From: Chryseobacterium edaphi
Lineage (GTDB): Bacteria; Bacteroidota; Bacteroidia; Flavobacteriales; Weeksellaceae
DNA: 64,000 nucleotides
Direction: 5' to 3'
Assembly: GCF_025628985.1 (NCBI RefSeq)
Contig: NZ_JAOTEM010000007.1
Coordinates: 50,383-114,382 of the forward strand
Position numbers and translations under genes: made by a program
Notes under the pieces: model-generated
Databases searched by the model: none
Seen by the model: only the letters and a program-made list of their open reading frames with translations
Told to the model about the DNA's origin: nothing
Shown here: positions 42,361 to 51,057 of the stretch, one piece after another
How positions within the stretch are numbered: position 1 is the stretch's first letter
Layout: every line of letters starts with the position of its first letter

Positions 42361-42427
42361 TTTGTCATTCCGTAGAAATCTAGATTTAGTTTTAAATACT
42401 TTGTTGAGATTCCTCCAGAATGACAAA
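42361..42427. repeat. Palindromic intergenic repeat, copy 2
   Basis: Terminal inverted repeats TTTGTCATTC (42361-42370) and GAATGACAAA (42418-42427). Reverse-complemented, the element aligns with copy 1 at 24308-24370 through GGAGGAATCTCAAC and an AT-rich centre to the far end. It lies between the convergent ends or spacers of the LLM and S9 genes. Confidence 0.75.
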
Positions 42428-42455
42428 CCGAATGGATAAGTAAAATTTTTAGACA

Positions 42456-42486
42456 AAAAAAATCCAGCCTAAAAAATAGACTGGAA
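42456..42486 (-). terminator. Terminator of the S9 peptidase gene
   Basis: Read leftward, an imperfect stem TCCAGTCTA with TAGGCTGGA and a T-rich loop is followed by eight T residues. Confidence 0.7.
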
Positions 42487-42491
42487 TTATA

Positions 42492-44633
42492 TTATTTTTT
42501 TAAATTCTGATCAAAATAATCCGTGACTTTCTGCATCAGATGCACTCTGTCTTTTCCGATCACGTTATGCGGGTGTCCAGGATAAACGAAGTAATCTAAC
42601 TGTACCCCATTATCAACTGCTGATTTGATGAATTTCATCGAATGTTGCCAAACCACAACATCATCCTGCGCTCCGTGAATCATTAACAGTTTCCCTTTCA
42701 GGTTCTGAACCTTATCTAAAAGATTTGAGGTTGCATATCCTTGAGGATTTTCCTGTGGAGTATCCATATATCTTTCTCCGTACATAATTTCATACATGCT
42801 CCAGTCAATTACAGGTCCTCCTGCAACTCCTACTTTGAAGGTTTCAGGATGACGAAGCATGAAACTTGTTGTCATAAATCCTCCAAAACTCCATCCGTGA
42901 ATTCCTAATTTTTCAGAATCTACATAAGGAAGAGATTTTAAATAATCAACCCCTTTCAATTGGTCATTCATCTCTGTAGTTCCTAAATTTCTGAAAACAG
43001 CCTGTTCGAATTTCATCCCACGATTAGAAGAACCTCTTCCATCCATTGTGAAAATGATGTATCCGTTTTGCGCCATATATTCATACCAAAGATTTCCTGA
43101 AGCCGGGAAACTGTTTGTAACCAATTGCAAATGCGGACCATTATATAAATAAACAATTGCAGGATATTTTTTATTCGGATCAAAATTGGTCGGAAGAATG
43201 ATCTTTCCATATAATAAAGTTCCGTCGTCTGCTTTTAAGTTGATGTTTTTAATTTCCGGTCGCTGATAATTTTTTAACGGATTTTCTGCAGTCAGAAGAT
43301 TTGTTGATTTCAGAGAATTGGTATTGATGATATTGGCAATTCTCGGTGTATTTGAATTGGTGTAAATGTCATACAGATAGTTTCCATCCTTACTTAAAAC
43401 TCCTGAATGCATTCCTTCTGCATTATCCAATTTTTGAGTTTTGAATGTAGCCCAGTTGATTCTGTACAAATGTCTTTCTGTCGGACTTTCCTGAGTAGAA
43501 ACGTAGTAAATTTCTTTTTTCTTTTCATTAAATCCTAAAATATCGGTCACCAACCAGTCACCTTTAGTAATCTGCGCAATCAGACCTTTTTCCAAACTGT
43601 AGTGGAACAAATGATTATATCCTGTTCTCTGACTTTGCCAGATAAAATCTGTATTAGAATTTGGGAAGAATAATAAAGGATGTTGTGGCTCCACATATTT
43701 GCTGTCGGTTTCTTCGAATAAAGTTTTCATTAAATTTCCTGTAGCAGCGTCGTACTGATTCATTTTTAAATGATTCTGACCTCTGTTTAAGACTCCCACA
43801 AAAATATATTTAGAATCCGGACTCCACGTAATTGCCGTTAAATACTGATCTTTTTCACCTTCAACTTTTAAGAACGTCGTTGATTCATTTTTAATGTTGT
43901 AAACACCCAATGTTACTTCGTGCGAAGTTTTTCCTGCCATCGGATATTTGATGTTGGTATTCACAGCCGGAGTTACAGACCAGTCGATGATCGGGTAATC
44001 TGCAACCATTTTCTGATCCATTCTGTAAAAAGCTACACTTTCAGAATTCGGAGCAGGGAAAATTCCACTATCAATTCCGAATTCGTTTCTGTGAACGTTG
44101 GAAGCTCCGTTAAGAATATTTTCGTCAGAATCGTTGGTTACCGCAATGGTTTTCCCGTTTTTGCTGATGAATAAATTGTTCTTTACCGTGTAAGCAAAAG
44201 TCTGGTTGTCCGCAAACATCTTCATGTTTGAAACATTCTCATCCATTGCAGATGAACGTTTTATCTTCCAGTCGTTTCCTGATTTCTCTACCCAGTACAT
44301 TTGATTATTTGCACTGAAATAACCGTTTGAAGTATTAGTAAATTTAATCGGTGGAACACCTTTCAGCTTTTTATCTGCAAAATTTTTGTTGAGCTGCGTC
44401 AGAGAAACCAAAGTATCCTGTTTGTTGGTTTTCAAATCTGTCACCAAATATCCTCCTTTCACAGCCTGAATGTAAGATTTACCGTCATCTGACCACGAAA
44501 ACTGAGAAATACTTTTCACTGCAAGATTGCTTCGCAGTCCGTTTACAGCTTCTGCCATGGTATATTTCTGGGTCTGCGAAAATGCAGATCCGCCCAAAAC
44601 TACCATCAATAAAGAAAATTTATATAATTTCAT
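42492..44633 (-). CDS. S9 family dipeptidyl-peptidase-type serine peptidase
   Basis: A 713-residue protein starting at ATG 44633, which gives the signal peptide MKLYKFSLLMVVLGGSAFSQ; an upstream in-frame ATG is excluded by the -7 box at 44654. An eight-bladed propeller region (to about 480) is followed by an alpha/beta-hydrolase domain with GWSFGGFMTTS (nucleophile Ser), GAQDDVVVWQHS (Asp) and GHPHNVIG (His). This matches DPP IV-like peptidases of Bacteroidota, which remove dipeptides ending in Pro or Ala in the periplasm. Confidence 0.93.
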   Translation of the reverse strand: MKLYKFSLLMVVLGGSAFSQTQKYTMAEAVNGLRSNLAVKSISQFSWSDDGKSYIQAVKGGYLVTDLKTNKQDTLVSLTQLNKNFADKKLKGVPPIKFTNTSNGYFSANNQMYWVEKSGNDWKIKRSSAMDENVSNMKMFADNQTFAYTVKNNLFISKNGKTIAVTNDSDENILNGASNVHRNEFGIDSGIFPAPNSESVAFYRMDQKMVADYPIIDWSVTPAVNTNIKYPMAGKTSHEVTLGVYNIKNESTTFLKVEGEKDQYLTAITWSPDSKYIFVGVLNRGQNHLKMNQYDAATGNLMKTLFEETDSKYVEPQHPLLFFPNSNTDFIWQSQRTGYNHLFHYSLEKGLIAQITKGDWLVTDILGFNEKKKEIYYVSTQESPTERHLYRINWATFKTQKLDNAEGMHSGVLSKDGNYLYDIYTNSNTPRIANIINTNSLKSTNLLTAENPLKNYQRPEIKNINLKADDGTLLYGKIILPTNFDPNKKYPAIVYLYNGPHLQLVTNSFPASGNLWYEYMAQNGYIIFTMDGRGSSNRGMKFEQAVFRNLGTTEMNDQLKGVDYLKSLPYVDSEKLGIHGWSFGGFMTTSFMLRHPETFKVGVAGGPVIDWSMYEIMYGERYMDTPQENPQGYATSNLLDKVQNLKGKLLMIHGAQDDVVVWQHSMKFIKSAVDNGVQLDYFVYPGHPHNVIGKDRVHLMQKVTDYFDQNLKK

Positions 44634-44653
44634 TGCATAAAAATTGAATCTGT

Positions 44654-44661
44654 CAAAAGTA
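44654..44661 (-). promoter_or_regulatory. -7 box of the S9 peptidase gene
   Basis: Minus strand TACTTTTG, 20 bases upstream of ATG 44633. Confidence 0.5.
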
Positions 44662-44772
44662 AGAAATAAAACCCGTCCGTTAAAAAATGTTAAATAAAAG
44701 ATCTCTTTATTTGAATTTAGTAAATTAGAGAGGATTAATGAAATCATGACTTGTTAGATTTCTTGAAAACAT

Positions 44773-44985
44773 TTGATTATTATCAAAAAGTCTTTACAAT
44801 GGCGTAACACACTTTCCCTTCTTCCGGAAAACCTGTTGCAGGGGTGCGACAAGCTTTCCTGCTTTCCGGAAAGTTCGCTGCAGGGGTGCGACAGACTTTC
44901 CGGTAACAGGGAAAACACTGTACAAGGGTGCAGGAAGGTTTCCGGTAGAGCTTTTGATTTTGGTTTGCTACAGTTTAATAAATAA
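44773..44985 (+). CDS. Possible 70-residue repeat peptide (doubtful)
   Basis: An open frame that spans the 42-bp repeat array and reads as 14-residue repeats: WRNTLSLLPENLLQ, GCDKLSCFPESSLQ, GCDRLSGNRENTVQ and GCRKVSGRAFDFGL. Positions 5, 6, 10 and 14 (L/V, S, E, Q) are largely kept. There is no good ribosome-binding site or promoter, and because the period is a multiple of three, one repeat being open makes the rest likely open by chance. All three frames of the complementary strand are also open in one unit, so coding is uncertain. Confidence 0.2.
   Translation: MIIIKKSLQWRNTLSLLPENLLQGCDKLSCFPESSLQGCDRLSGNRENTVQGCRKVSGRAFDFGLLQFNK
44799..44966. repeat. 42-bp tandem repeat array, GC-rich
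   Basis: Four units with a period of exactly 42 bases start at 44799, 44841, 44883 and 44925. The middle two are closest (both begin GGGGTGCGACA); the outer two are degenerate. All keep CTTTCC or GTTTCC near offset 15, and the first three have GGAAA near offset 29, so units can fold as a small hairpin (TTTCC with GGAAA). By hand count units 2 and 3 are 57% and 52% GC, against about one third around them. The array occupies the 448-base gap between the S9 peptidase and YceI genes. Confidence 0.8.
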
Positions 44986-45041
44986 TATAAGAGAAACTCA
45001 TTTCTTATCCTAAATCAATGAATCGAGCATCGTTCTTGTTA

Positions 45042-45049
45042 TACATTTG
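45042..45049 (+). promoter_or_regulatory. -7 box of the YceI gene
   Basis: TACATTTG, 32 bases upstream of the ATG at 45082 and downstream of the repeat array. Confidence 0.5.
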
Positions 45050-45081
45050 CATCATACAATAACAACTAAAAAATAAATACA

Positions 45082-45594
45082 ATGGCTACAAAATGGAATT
45101 TAGACCCAACGCACAGTGAAATTACTTTTAAAGTAAAACACATGATGATTTCTAATATCAAAGGAAATTTCACCAATTTCACTGCTGAAATCGATGCCGA
45201 TGACGATACTTTTAAAAATGCAAAAACTACGGCAACGATTCAGGTTTCTTCAATCTCTACGCACAATGCAGACAGAGACACTCACTTGAAATCTGCAGAA
45301 TTCTTTAACGCAGAAGCGAATCCTACAATCACTTTCGAATCTGATGCTCTGAACGATTCTATTACAGGAAATCTTACAGTAAACGGTATTACCAAGCCGG
45401 TAACTTTGGATGTAGATTTCGGAGGAATCAACGTAGATCCTTGGGGAAATACAAAAGCTGGGTTTTCTTTCGAAGGAAAAATCAACAGAAAAGACTTCGG
45501 ACTAAACTGGAATGCAGCTCTTGAAGCAGGAGGTGTAATGGTAAGCGAAGATGTAAAAATTGCAGGAGAACTGCAATTTGTAAAGCAAGCATAG
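45082..45594 (+). CDS. YceI family protein
   Basis: A 170-residue lipocalin-like barrel. KWNLDPTHSEITFKVKHMMI opens the family, IQVSSISTHNADRDTHLKSA and ITFESDAL follow, and the end has KAGFSFEGKINRKDFGLNWN. YceI proteins bind isoprenoid or other amphiphilic ligands. No signal peptide is visible, so this copy may be cytoplasmic. It is a single gene with a promoter box and terminator. Confidence 0.93.
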   Translation: MATKWNLDPTHSEITFKVKHMMISNIKGNFTNFTAEIDADDDTFKNAKTTATIQVSSISTHNADRDTHLKSAEFFNAEANPTITFESDALNDSITGNLTVNGITKPVTLDVDFGGINVDPWGNTKAGFSFEGKINRKDFGLNWNAALEAGGVMVSEDVKIAGELQFVKQA

Positions 45595-45617
45595 TAAATT
45601 AAATATAGTTTTCTGAG

Positions 45618-45655
45618 GATCCGGTGGTTTACTATAATCACCGGATCTTTATTTT
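45618..45655 (+). terminator. Terminator after the YceI gene
   Basis: Stem GATCCGGTG (45618-45626) and CACCGGATC (45639-45647), then TTTATTTT. Confidence 0.85.
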
Positions 45656-45667
45656 AAAACCAATATT

Positions 45668-46495
45668 ATGAATCTCAACGATCTACAAAACATCAGCGAC
45701 AATTTTAAAAATACTCAGAAAATGCCTGTCCTTTTTCTGGGACACGGTTCGCCGATGAATGCTATTGAAGAAAATCAGTTTGTACAGGGTTTCAGAAATG
45801 TAGCGAAGGAAATTCCGAAACCGAATGCTATTTTGTGTATTTCAGCACATTGGTTTACAGCTGGAACGTTTGTCACCGCAATGGATATGCCCAAAACCAT
45901 TCATGATTTCGGAGGTTTTCCACAAGCTTTATTTGATGTAAATTATCCTGCTCCCGGAAATCCTGAACTCGCAAAGGAAACTGCCGAACTTTTGAAGCCA
46001 ATTTTGGTGGAGGAAGATCACAACTGGGGTTTGGATCACGGTGCATGGTCGGTCATCAAGCACATGTATCCCGAAGCAGACATTCCTGTGATTCAATTAA
46101 GTATCGATTACACAAAACCTCCGCAATATCATTTTGATTTGGCTAAAAAACTCAATAAGCTCCGTGAAAAAGGAATTCTGATTATCGGAAGCGGAAACAT
46201 CATTCATAATTTAAGATTAATAGACTGGCGAAACATCAATACTGTTGGAGCCGGTTGGGACTGGGCAATTGAAGCAAGGGAAAAAACCAACAATTGGCTT
46301 TTGGACGGAAACTTCCAGAATATTATTGATTATCAAAAACAAGGTGCTTTTCTGCAATACGCAGTTCCTACTCCTGATCATTACTTACCATTAGTTTACA
46401 GTCTGGCTTTGAAAGATCAATCTGAAGATCTTGTTTTGTTTAATGATGAATTGATCGCCGGAAGTCTGAGCATGACGAGCGTAAAGATTGGGTAA
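45668..46495 (+). CDS. ygiD: DODA-type extradiol aromatic ring-opening dioxygenase (YgiD)
   Basis: A 275-residue protein. LFLGHGSPMNAIEENQF carries the first metal His, AHWFTAG the second, and LDHGAWSVIKHMYPEADIPV and GSGNIIHNLRLIDW the remaining conserved residues of the YgiD/DODA family. Members open catechol rings such as that of DOPA using Zn or Fe. The physiological substrate in this group is not known. It starts a short distance after the YceI terminator. Confidence 0.92.
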   Translation: MNLNDLQNISDNFKNTQKMPVLFLGHGSPMNAIEENQFVQGFRNVAKEIPKPNAILCISAHWFTAGTFVTAMDMPKTIHDFGGFPQALFDVNYPAPGNPELAKETAELLKPILVEEDHNWGLDHGAWSVIKHMYPEADIPVIQLSIDYTKPPQYHFDLAKKLNKLREKGILIIGSGNIIHNLRLIDWRNINTVGAGWDWAIEAREKTNNWLLDGNFQNIIDYQKQGAFLQYAVPTPDHYLPLVYSLALKDQSEDLVLFNDELIAGSLSMTSVKIG

Positions 46496-46551
46496 AATAA
46501 TTTTTTTAACAGTCTTTTTTTATCACTATAAATTTAGTAATATTGTTTACC

Positions 46552-47721
46552 ATGAAAAAAACGATATTACTTTTAATTATTTTTTTACCGTTTTATCTCA
46601 CAGTTGCTCAAACAATTAAAGGAACGGTGGTGAATGACCTTGAGAAACCGATCTCTAATGTGAATATCTATCTTGATGGAACGAAAACAGGAACAGTTTC
46701 TGCACCAGACGGAAGTTTTACCTTAAATCTTCCATCAGCAAATAACAACAGTCTGGTTTTTCAGAAAGACGATTATGAAACATTTACGATCTCTGTTTCA
46801 CAGGTTTTAAATAAAAAGCTGAAAGTTGTTTTAATTAAAGCTAAGGAAATTGAGGAAGTAAGAATTGTTCCTTACACTGAAGCTGCATACAAAAATTACA
46901 TCCGCTTTTTCCTGGATTCTTTCATTGGAAATGATAAGGAAAATGTACGCATAAAAAATCAGCGCTCGCTCAAGTTTTCATTTGACAAAGAAAATAATAT
47001 TCTCAAAGTGAAAGCTCCACAAACATTGATTATTGAAAATAAAAATCTCGGTTATACCATTGATTACAATCTCGTGGAATATATTGCTGATTTTGAAAAC
47101 AACACGACCCGATTTATGGGAACGAGCTTTTTTAAAGAAACAAAAAGCACCAGTAAAGTAAAGCTCAACCGAATGAATGCTTACGACGGAAGTCAGGTTC
47201 ATTTCTTCAGAAGCGTTTATGAAAGTAAGGTTGCTAATGAAGGTTTCATCGTGAATCAGATTACTAAATTCCCCAATTCCAAATACCCAACTGAAGAAGA
47301 ATTACAGCGGCTGAAAGATTTTGCAAAAACATTAAAATCAAAAAAAACGCTGAATGTTCCTGAAGATATTTTAGATATCGGAAATAGAAAACGTAACGAA
47401 CCTCCGTACAAAATCGCTGTTACGAAAACTCAGATTCCTGAGTCTGATTATACTAAAAAGACTGATGGAAAATTGTTTTTGGATTATGATTACATGATGC
47501 AGATCAATTTCAAAAAGTTTTTTTATGAATTGAAAAAAGATCAGTTTGTAAAAGGTACAATACCGATTATGCAGACCTCATTTCTCCATCCTGAAGGAGA
47601 TACTTTTGAAATTTATTCGGATGGAAACACTTCAAATCCTGGTCAGTTAATCAATCAGGGAGAGTTTGCAAAAGATAAAATCGAGAAATTATTACCGCTG
47701 GATTATAAATTAGGAGATTGA
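46552..47721 (+). CDS. Secreted protein with carboxypeptidase-like regulatory domain
   Basis: A 389-residue protein starting at ATG 46552 (an in-frame TTG at 46543 is rejected). The signal peptide is MKKTILLLIIFLPFYLTVAQ. A carboxypeptidase-D-like beta sandwich (TIKGTVVNDLEKPISNVNIY to SVSAPDGSFTLNLPS) covers about 21-95, as in the plug extensions of SusC-type proteins, but no receptor barrel follows. The remaining 290 residues are unrecognised. It is likely periplasmic or surface located. Confidence 0.8.
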   Translation: MKKTILLLIIFLPFYLTVAQTIKGTVVNDLEKPISNVNIYLDGTKTGTVSAPDGSFTLNLPSANNNSLVFQKDDYETFTISVSQVLNKKLKVVLIKAKEIEEVRIVPYTEAAYKNYIRFFLDSFIGNDKENVRIKNQRSLKFSFDKENNILKVKAPQTLIIENKNLGYTIDYNLVEYIADFENNTTRFMGTSFFKETKSTSKVKLNRMNAYDGSQVHFFRSVYESKVANEGFIVNQITKFPNSKYPTEEELQRLKDFAKTLKSKKTLNVPEDILDIGNRKRNEPPYKIAVTKTQIPESDYTKKTDGKLFLDYDYMMQINFKKFFYELKKDQFVKGTIPIMQTSFLHPEGDTFEIYSDGNTSNPGQLINQGEFAKDKIEKLLPLDYKLGD

Positions 47722-47733
47722 TTTTATTACAAC

Positions 47734-47757
47734 AAAAGCCTCCAAAAAGGAAGCTTT
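47734..47757. terminator. Bidirectional terminator between convergent genes
   Basis: Stem AAAGCCTCC with GGAAGCTTT (one G-U), between the genes ending at 47721 and 47781. Confidence 0.65.
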
Positions 47758-47780
47758 CATCATTTAAATTTAATATTAAA

Positions 47781-49283
47781 CTATTGTACAGCCTGTAAAA
47801 CATTAATATTTCCATAACCAAAATCTGAATTTGGTGTTGGATAATAGGTTGAAGACTGTCTCATTTTGGTTAAAACCTGTTCTCTAGTCCATGAAGGATT
47901 CTTTGACCACACCAAAGCTGCAATTCCTGCAGTGGAAGCTGTCGCAACTGAAGAACCACCAACATAATCAGTTTGAGCATTATAATAACTTATCACCGGA
48001 ATATTATTTCCTGAAGCTCTTTCCATTTGGTAGGTAAAATCAATTTCAGCTCCAGAATGACAGACATCACATTTTTGGTTTGAAGTGTTTTCTTTCACAC
48101 CTGTGATTGCTTGAGTTTCAGGCATCCAAGCCGGGAAAATTACACCAACGAAAGTTGTAAAACTTGTTGAAGTTCCACCTGCGCAAAAGATCAATTTACC
48201 TTTTGAATAAGCGTATTTTACACCGTCTTCAATTTTCCCAACAGAGAAAATATGTCCCATCGACATTGAAATAATCTTCACAGAAGTATTATTTGCCAAA
48301 GCGGTAAATGCTAATTTTACACCTTCCTGTTCGTGATAACCATCTAAAACTACATTGGAAGCTGCTCTGTACGTCACTAAATTTGCATTATATGCAACTC
48401 CAACAGGTTGTCCCTGATTATTTCTAGGAGCCGCCATCGCAGAAGCCATGCTTGTTCCGTGACCGCATTTGTCATCTGAGCCGTCAAAACCTGAGCTCCA
48501 AGGCCAAATAGAATCTACATACACTCCGTTTTTACTGATTGATCTTCCGGAAGATAAACCGTTATTAAAACTGCTGCCCAACAAACTTTGATTCGCTGAA
48601 ACTCCCGAATCAATCAATCCAATCGTAATTCCTGCTCCGGTACTGTAGCTCCATGCGTTGGTGATATTGTGTTTTGCAAATGACCACGGTGCTTTTGCGT
48701 TGGGTGTTACTGTTGTATAATCTGCTGCATTCAAAGCGGTTGATTCAAATCCGCAACCGGAGGAGCTTCCGCTTGATTTTGCGACACCGTTTGTTTTATT
48801 TTCATTTTCAAAATAATGATAATCAGCAGGTTCGAAATAGCGAATTGATTTTAGTTGACGAAGAGCGATCACTGTTTCTTGTTTTTCGATGTAAACATCC
48901 ATTTGATTCAGATACTCATCGGATGCCAATAAAATTCTATCCTTTTTACCTTCATATTTTGAAATTACATCTAAAATTTCGTTCTGTAAAGCTTCTGAAT
49001 TTGAAGATTTGCTTCGGTCAAAATCATTTTTAGAATCGCCAAAACCTATGGAAGCAACTTTATTGCCCTGCACGATTCCGCTCCATAAGAAATGGGAAGA
49101 AGATTCGTTCCAGGAAAATCTGCCTTTGGTTTTAGTTGTCTCGTTGATTTTGTCATTGATTTGTCTTGTAGTAAGCGGATCGGTCTGTACAATTTCACTT
49201 TCGACTGATGAGGTTTGCAGATCATCATGGTTGCAAGAACTCAAAGCGAAAGCCGTGAGTAATAGGAATACACATTTTTTCAT
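47781..49283 (-). CDS. S8 family (subtilisin-like) lipoprotein peptidase
   Basis: A 500-residue lipoprotein with the signal MKKCVFLLLTAFALSSC (Cys17). A prosegment-like part reaches to about 170. The triad is D225 (GLIDSGVSA), H275 (CGHGTSMAS) and S445 (GGSSVATAS). The usual oxyanion-hole Asn (AAGN) is replaced in the matching segment LIFCAGGTSTSF, so the hole may be formed differently. A CDVCHS segment (about 405-410) could bind metal or form a disulfide. The substrate is unknown. It is likely exposed on the cell surface or in the periplasm. Confidence 0.9.
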   Translation of the reverse strand: MKKCVFLLLTAFALSSCNHDDLQTSSVESEIVQTDPLTTRQINDKINETTKTKGRFSWNESSSHFLWSGIVQGNKVASIGFGDSKNDFDRSKSSNSEALQNEILDVISKYEGKKDRILLASDEYLNQMDVYIEKQETVIALRQLKSIRYFEPADYHYFENENKTNGVAKSSGSSSGCGFESTALNAADYTTVTPNAKAPWSFAKHNITNAWSYSTGAGITIGLIDSGVSANQSLLGSSFNNGLSSGRSISKNGVYVDSIWPWSSGFDGSDDKCGHGTSMASAMAAPRNNQGQPVGVAYNANLVTYRAASNVVLDGYHEQEGVKLAFTALANNTSVKIISMSMGHIFSVGKIEDGVKYAYSKGKLIFCAGGTSTSFTTFVGVIFPAWMPETQAITGVKENTSNQKCDVCHSGAEIDFTYQMERASGNNIPVISYYNAQTDYVGGSSVATASTAGIAALVWSKNPSWTREQVLTKMRQSSTYYPTPNSDFGYGNINVLQAVQ

Positions 49284-49394
49284 AGTAAAATATTTTTTTT
49301 GGTTTTACCAAATTAATACTTTCTATTGAATTACAGATATTTGATGTTTGAAATTTAATATTATGAGCATAAAATCTCATTTTTTTAAACAAAA

Positions 49395-49417
49395 AAAGCT
49401 TCCATCTCGGAAGCTTT
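49395..49417 (-). terminator. Terminator of hutH
   Basis: Stem AAAGCTTCC (49395-49403) and GGAAGCTTT (49409-49417). Read leftward it is followed by seven T residues. Confidence 0.8.
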
Positions 49418-49440
49418 GATATTACATATAATATTTAAAT

Positions 49441-50931
49441 TTAAAAATTCACTACAAATTGTCTCTCATTTATCAATTCAGCAATCGCCAACATATCTTT
49501 TCCGATCAATCTGTCATCTTCAAGCTTAGCGACTTTTGTACGAATAATTGCATGGTTTTCTTCGATTATTTTAGAACATTTCGCAGGTCTTCTGAATTCT
49601 AAACCTTGAGCAGCAAACATCAGCTCAACTGCTAAAATATTTACTAAATTACCAAGAACTTGATTGAATTTTCTCCCTGAAATACTTCCCATTGAAACGT
49701 GATCTTCCTGTCCCAAACTTGTAGGAATAGAATCTGCTGAAGCCGGGAAACAAAGCGTTTTGTTCTCTGTCACCAAAGCCGCAGAAGTATATTGAGGAAT
49801 CATAAATCCTGAATTTAAACCTGAACTTTCCGTTAATAATCTCGGTAAACCGTATTTTCCTTCCAACAATAAATAACTTCTTCTGTCAGAAATATTTCCT
49901 AATTCTGCTGCTGCCAAAGTTGCATAATCTAAAGGCATCGCCATCAGTTGTCCATGGAAATTCCCTCCAGAAATCGATTCTTCTGCACTCAAAACGATTG
50001 GATTGTCGGTTACAGAATTCAATTCCGTTTCTGCCATTAATTTTAAATGTTCAAAAGCATTTCTGCTTGCACCGTGAACCTGAGGAACACATCTCATTGA
50101 GTACGGATCTTGTACTCTGTCGCAATACTCGTGAGATTTTAAATTGTCGGAATTCTTTAAAAATTTAAGCATTCTTGCAGCAACTTTTTTACTTCCTTCA
50201 AAAGGTCTGATATCGTGAAGTTCTTTTTTAAACGGGCTAGACGAACCTCTGTATGCTTCGAGACTCATTGCAGCGGTCATATCTGCCAAATCTAGAAGGT
50301 ATTCGAATTTCTCTAAACCTTTGATGGCATGAGCCAAGATAAACTGAGTTCCGTTGATCAATCCTAAACCTTCTTTCGGACCTAAAACCAAAGGTTCCAA
50401 ATTATGTTTTTCAAGGATTTCTGCGGTTTCAAAAATTTCACTACCGACCCAAACCTGACCAAGACCCAAAAGTGGTAAAACCAAATGTGACAAAGGCGCC
50501 AAATCTCCCGAAGCTCCTACAGAACCTTGCTCCGGAACTACAGGAATAATGTCTTTTTCGAGCATCAAGATCAGTCTTTCAATTACTTCCAGAGAAACAC
50601 CCGAAAAACCTTTTGACAGTGCATGAACTTTCGTAATCATCATGATTTTTGAAAATTCTTTATCAATCGGCTTACCAACACCGACTGCATGAGAAATAAT
50701 TAAATTATATTGAAGCTGAGCCGTTTCGTCAGCCGAAATTTTAGTATCACAAAGCGGTCCGAATCCTGTGTTGATCCCATAAACACAACGATCAGACTCT
50801 ACAATTTTCTGTACATTATCCTGAGATTTTAGGATCTGCTCTTTTGAAGCATTATTTAAACTAGCCTTATTTGGGGTTTTACAGATTTCCAAAACATCAT
50901 GGAAACTCAAAACGTCTACTCCGTATATCAT
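49441..50931 (-). CDS. hutH: Histidine ammonia-lyase family protein
   Basis: A 496-residue protein. The MIO cofactor tripeptide is A140-S141-G142 in GSVGASGDLAPLSH, and YGINTGFGPL and SVTDNPIVLSAEESISGGNFHGQ are characteristic. HutH converts histidine to urocanate and ammonia. No hutU, hutI or hutG gene is in the window, so it is either an isolated copy or acts on another aromatic amino acid such as tyrosine, as some relatives do. The substrate choice is inference. Length is normal. Confidence 0.92.
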   Translation of the reverse strand: MIYGVDVLSFHDVLEICKTPNKASLNNASKEQILKSQDNVQKIVESDRCVYGINTGFGPLCDTKISADETAQLQYNLIISHAVGVGKPIDKEFSKIMMITKVHALSKGFSGVSLEVIERLILMLEKDIIPVVPEQGSVGASGDLAPLSHLVLPLLGLGQVWVGSEIFETAEILEKHNLEPLVLGPKEGLGLINGTQFILAHAIKGLEKFEYLLDLADMTAAMSLEAYRGSSSPFKKELHDIRPFEGSKKVAARMLKFLKNSDNLKSHEYCDRVQDPYSMRCVPQVHGASRNAFEHLKLMAETELNSVTDNPIVLSAEESISGGNFHGQLMAMPLDYATLAAAELGNISDRRSYLLLEGKYGLPRLLTESSGLNSGFMIPQYTSAALVTENKTLCFPASADSIPTSLGQEDHVSMGSISGRKFNQVLGNLVNILAVELMFAAQGLEFRRPAKCSKIIEENHAIIRTKVAKLEDDRLIGKDMLAIAELINERQFVVNF

Positions 50932-51057
50932 TTAAAAAAATTTGGTTAAAAATACACATTTTGAGGAGAACTGAAAATGCTTGGTGATCGCTTTAAAATA
51001 TTTTAAAAACCAATCATTTTATTCTTTATTTTTACGCCTTAATAAAAACTAAAACTT

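Noticed and set aside
44799..44966. CRISPR-like array
   Set aside because: The units are contiguous with no constant repeat plus unique spacer pattern, the outer units are degenerate, and no cas gene is in the window.
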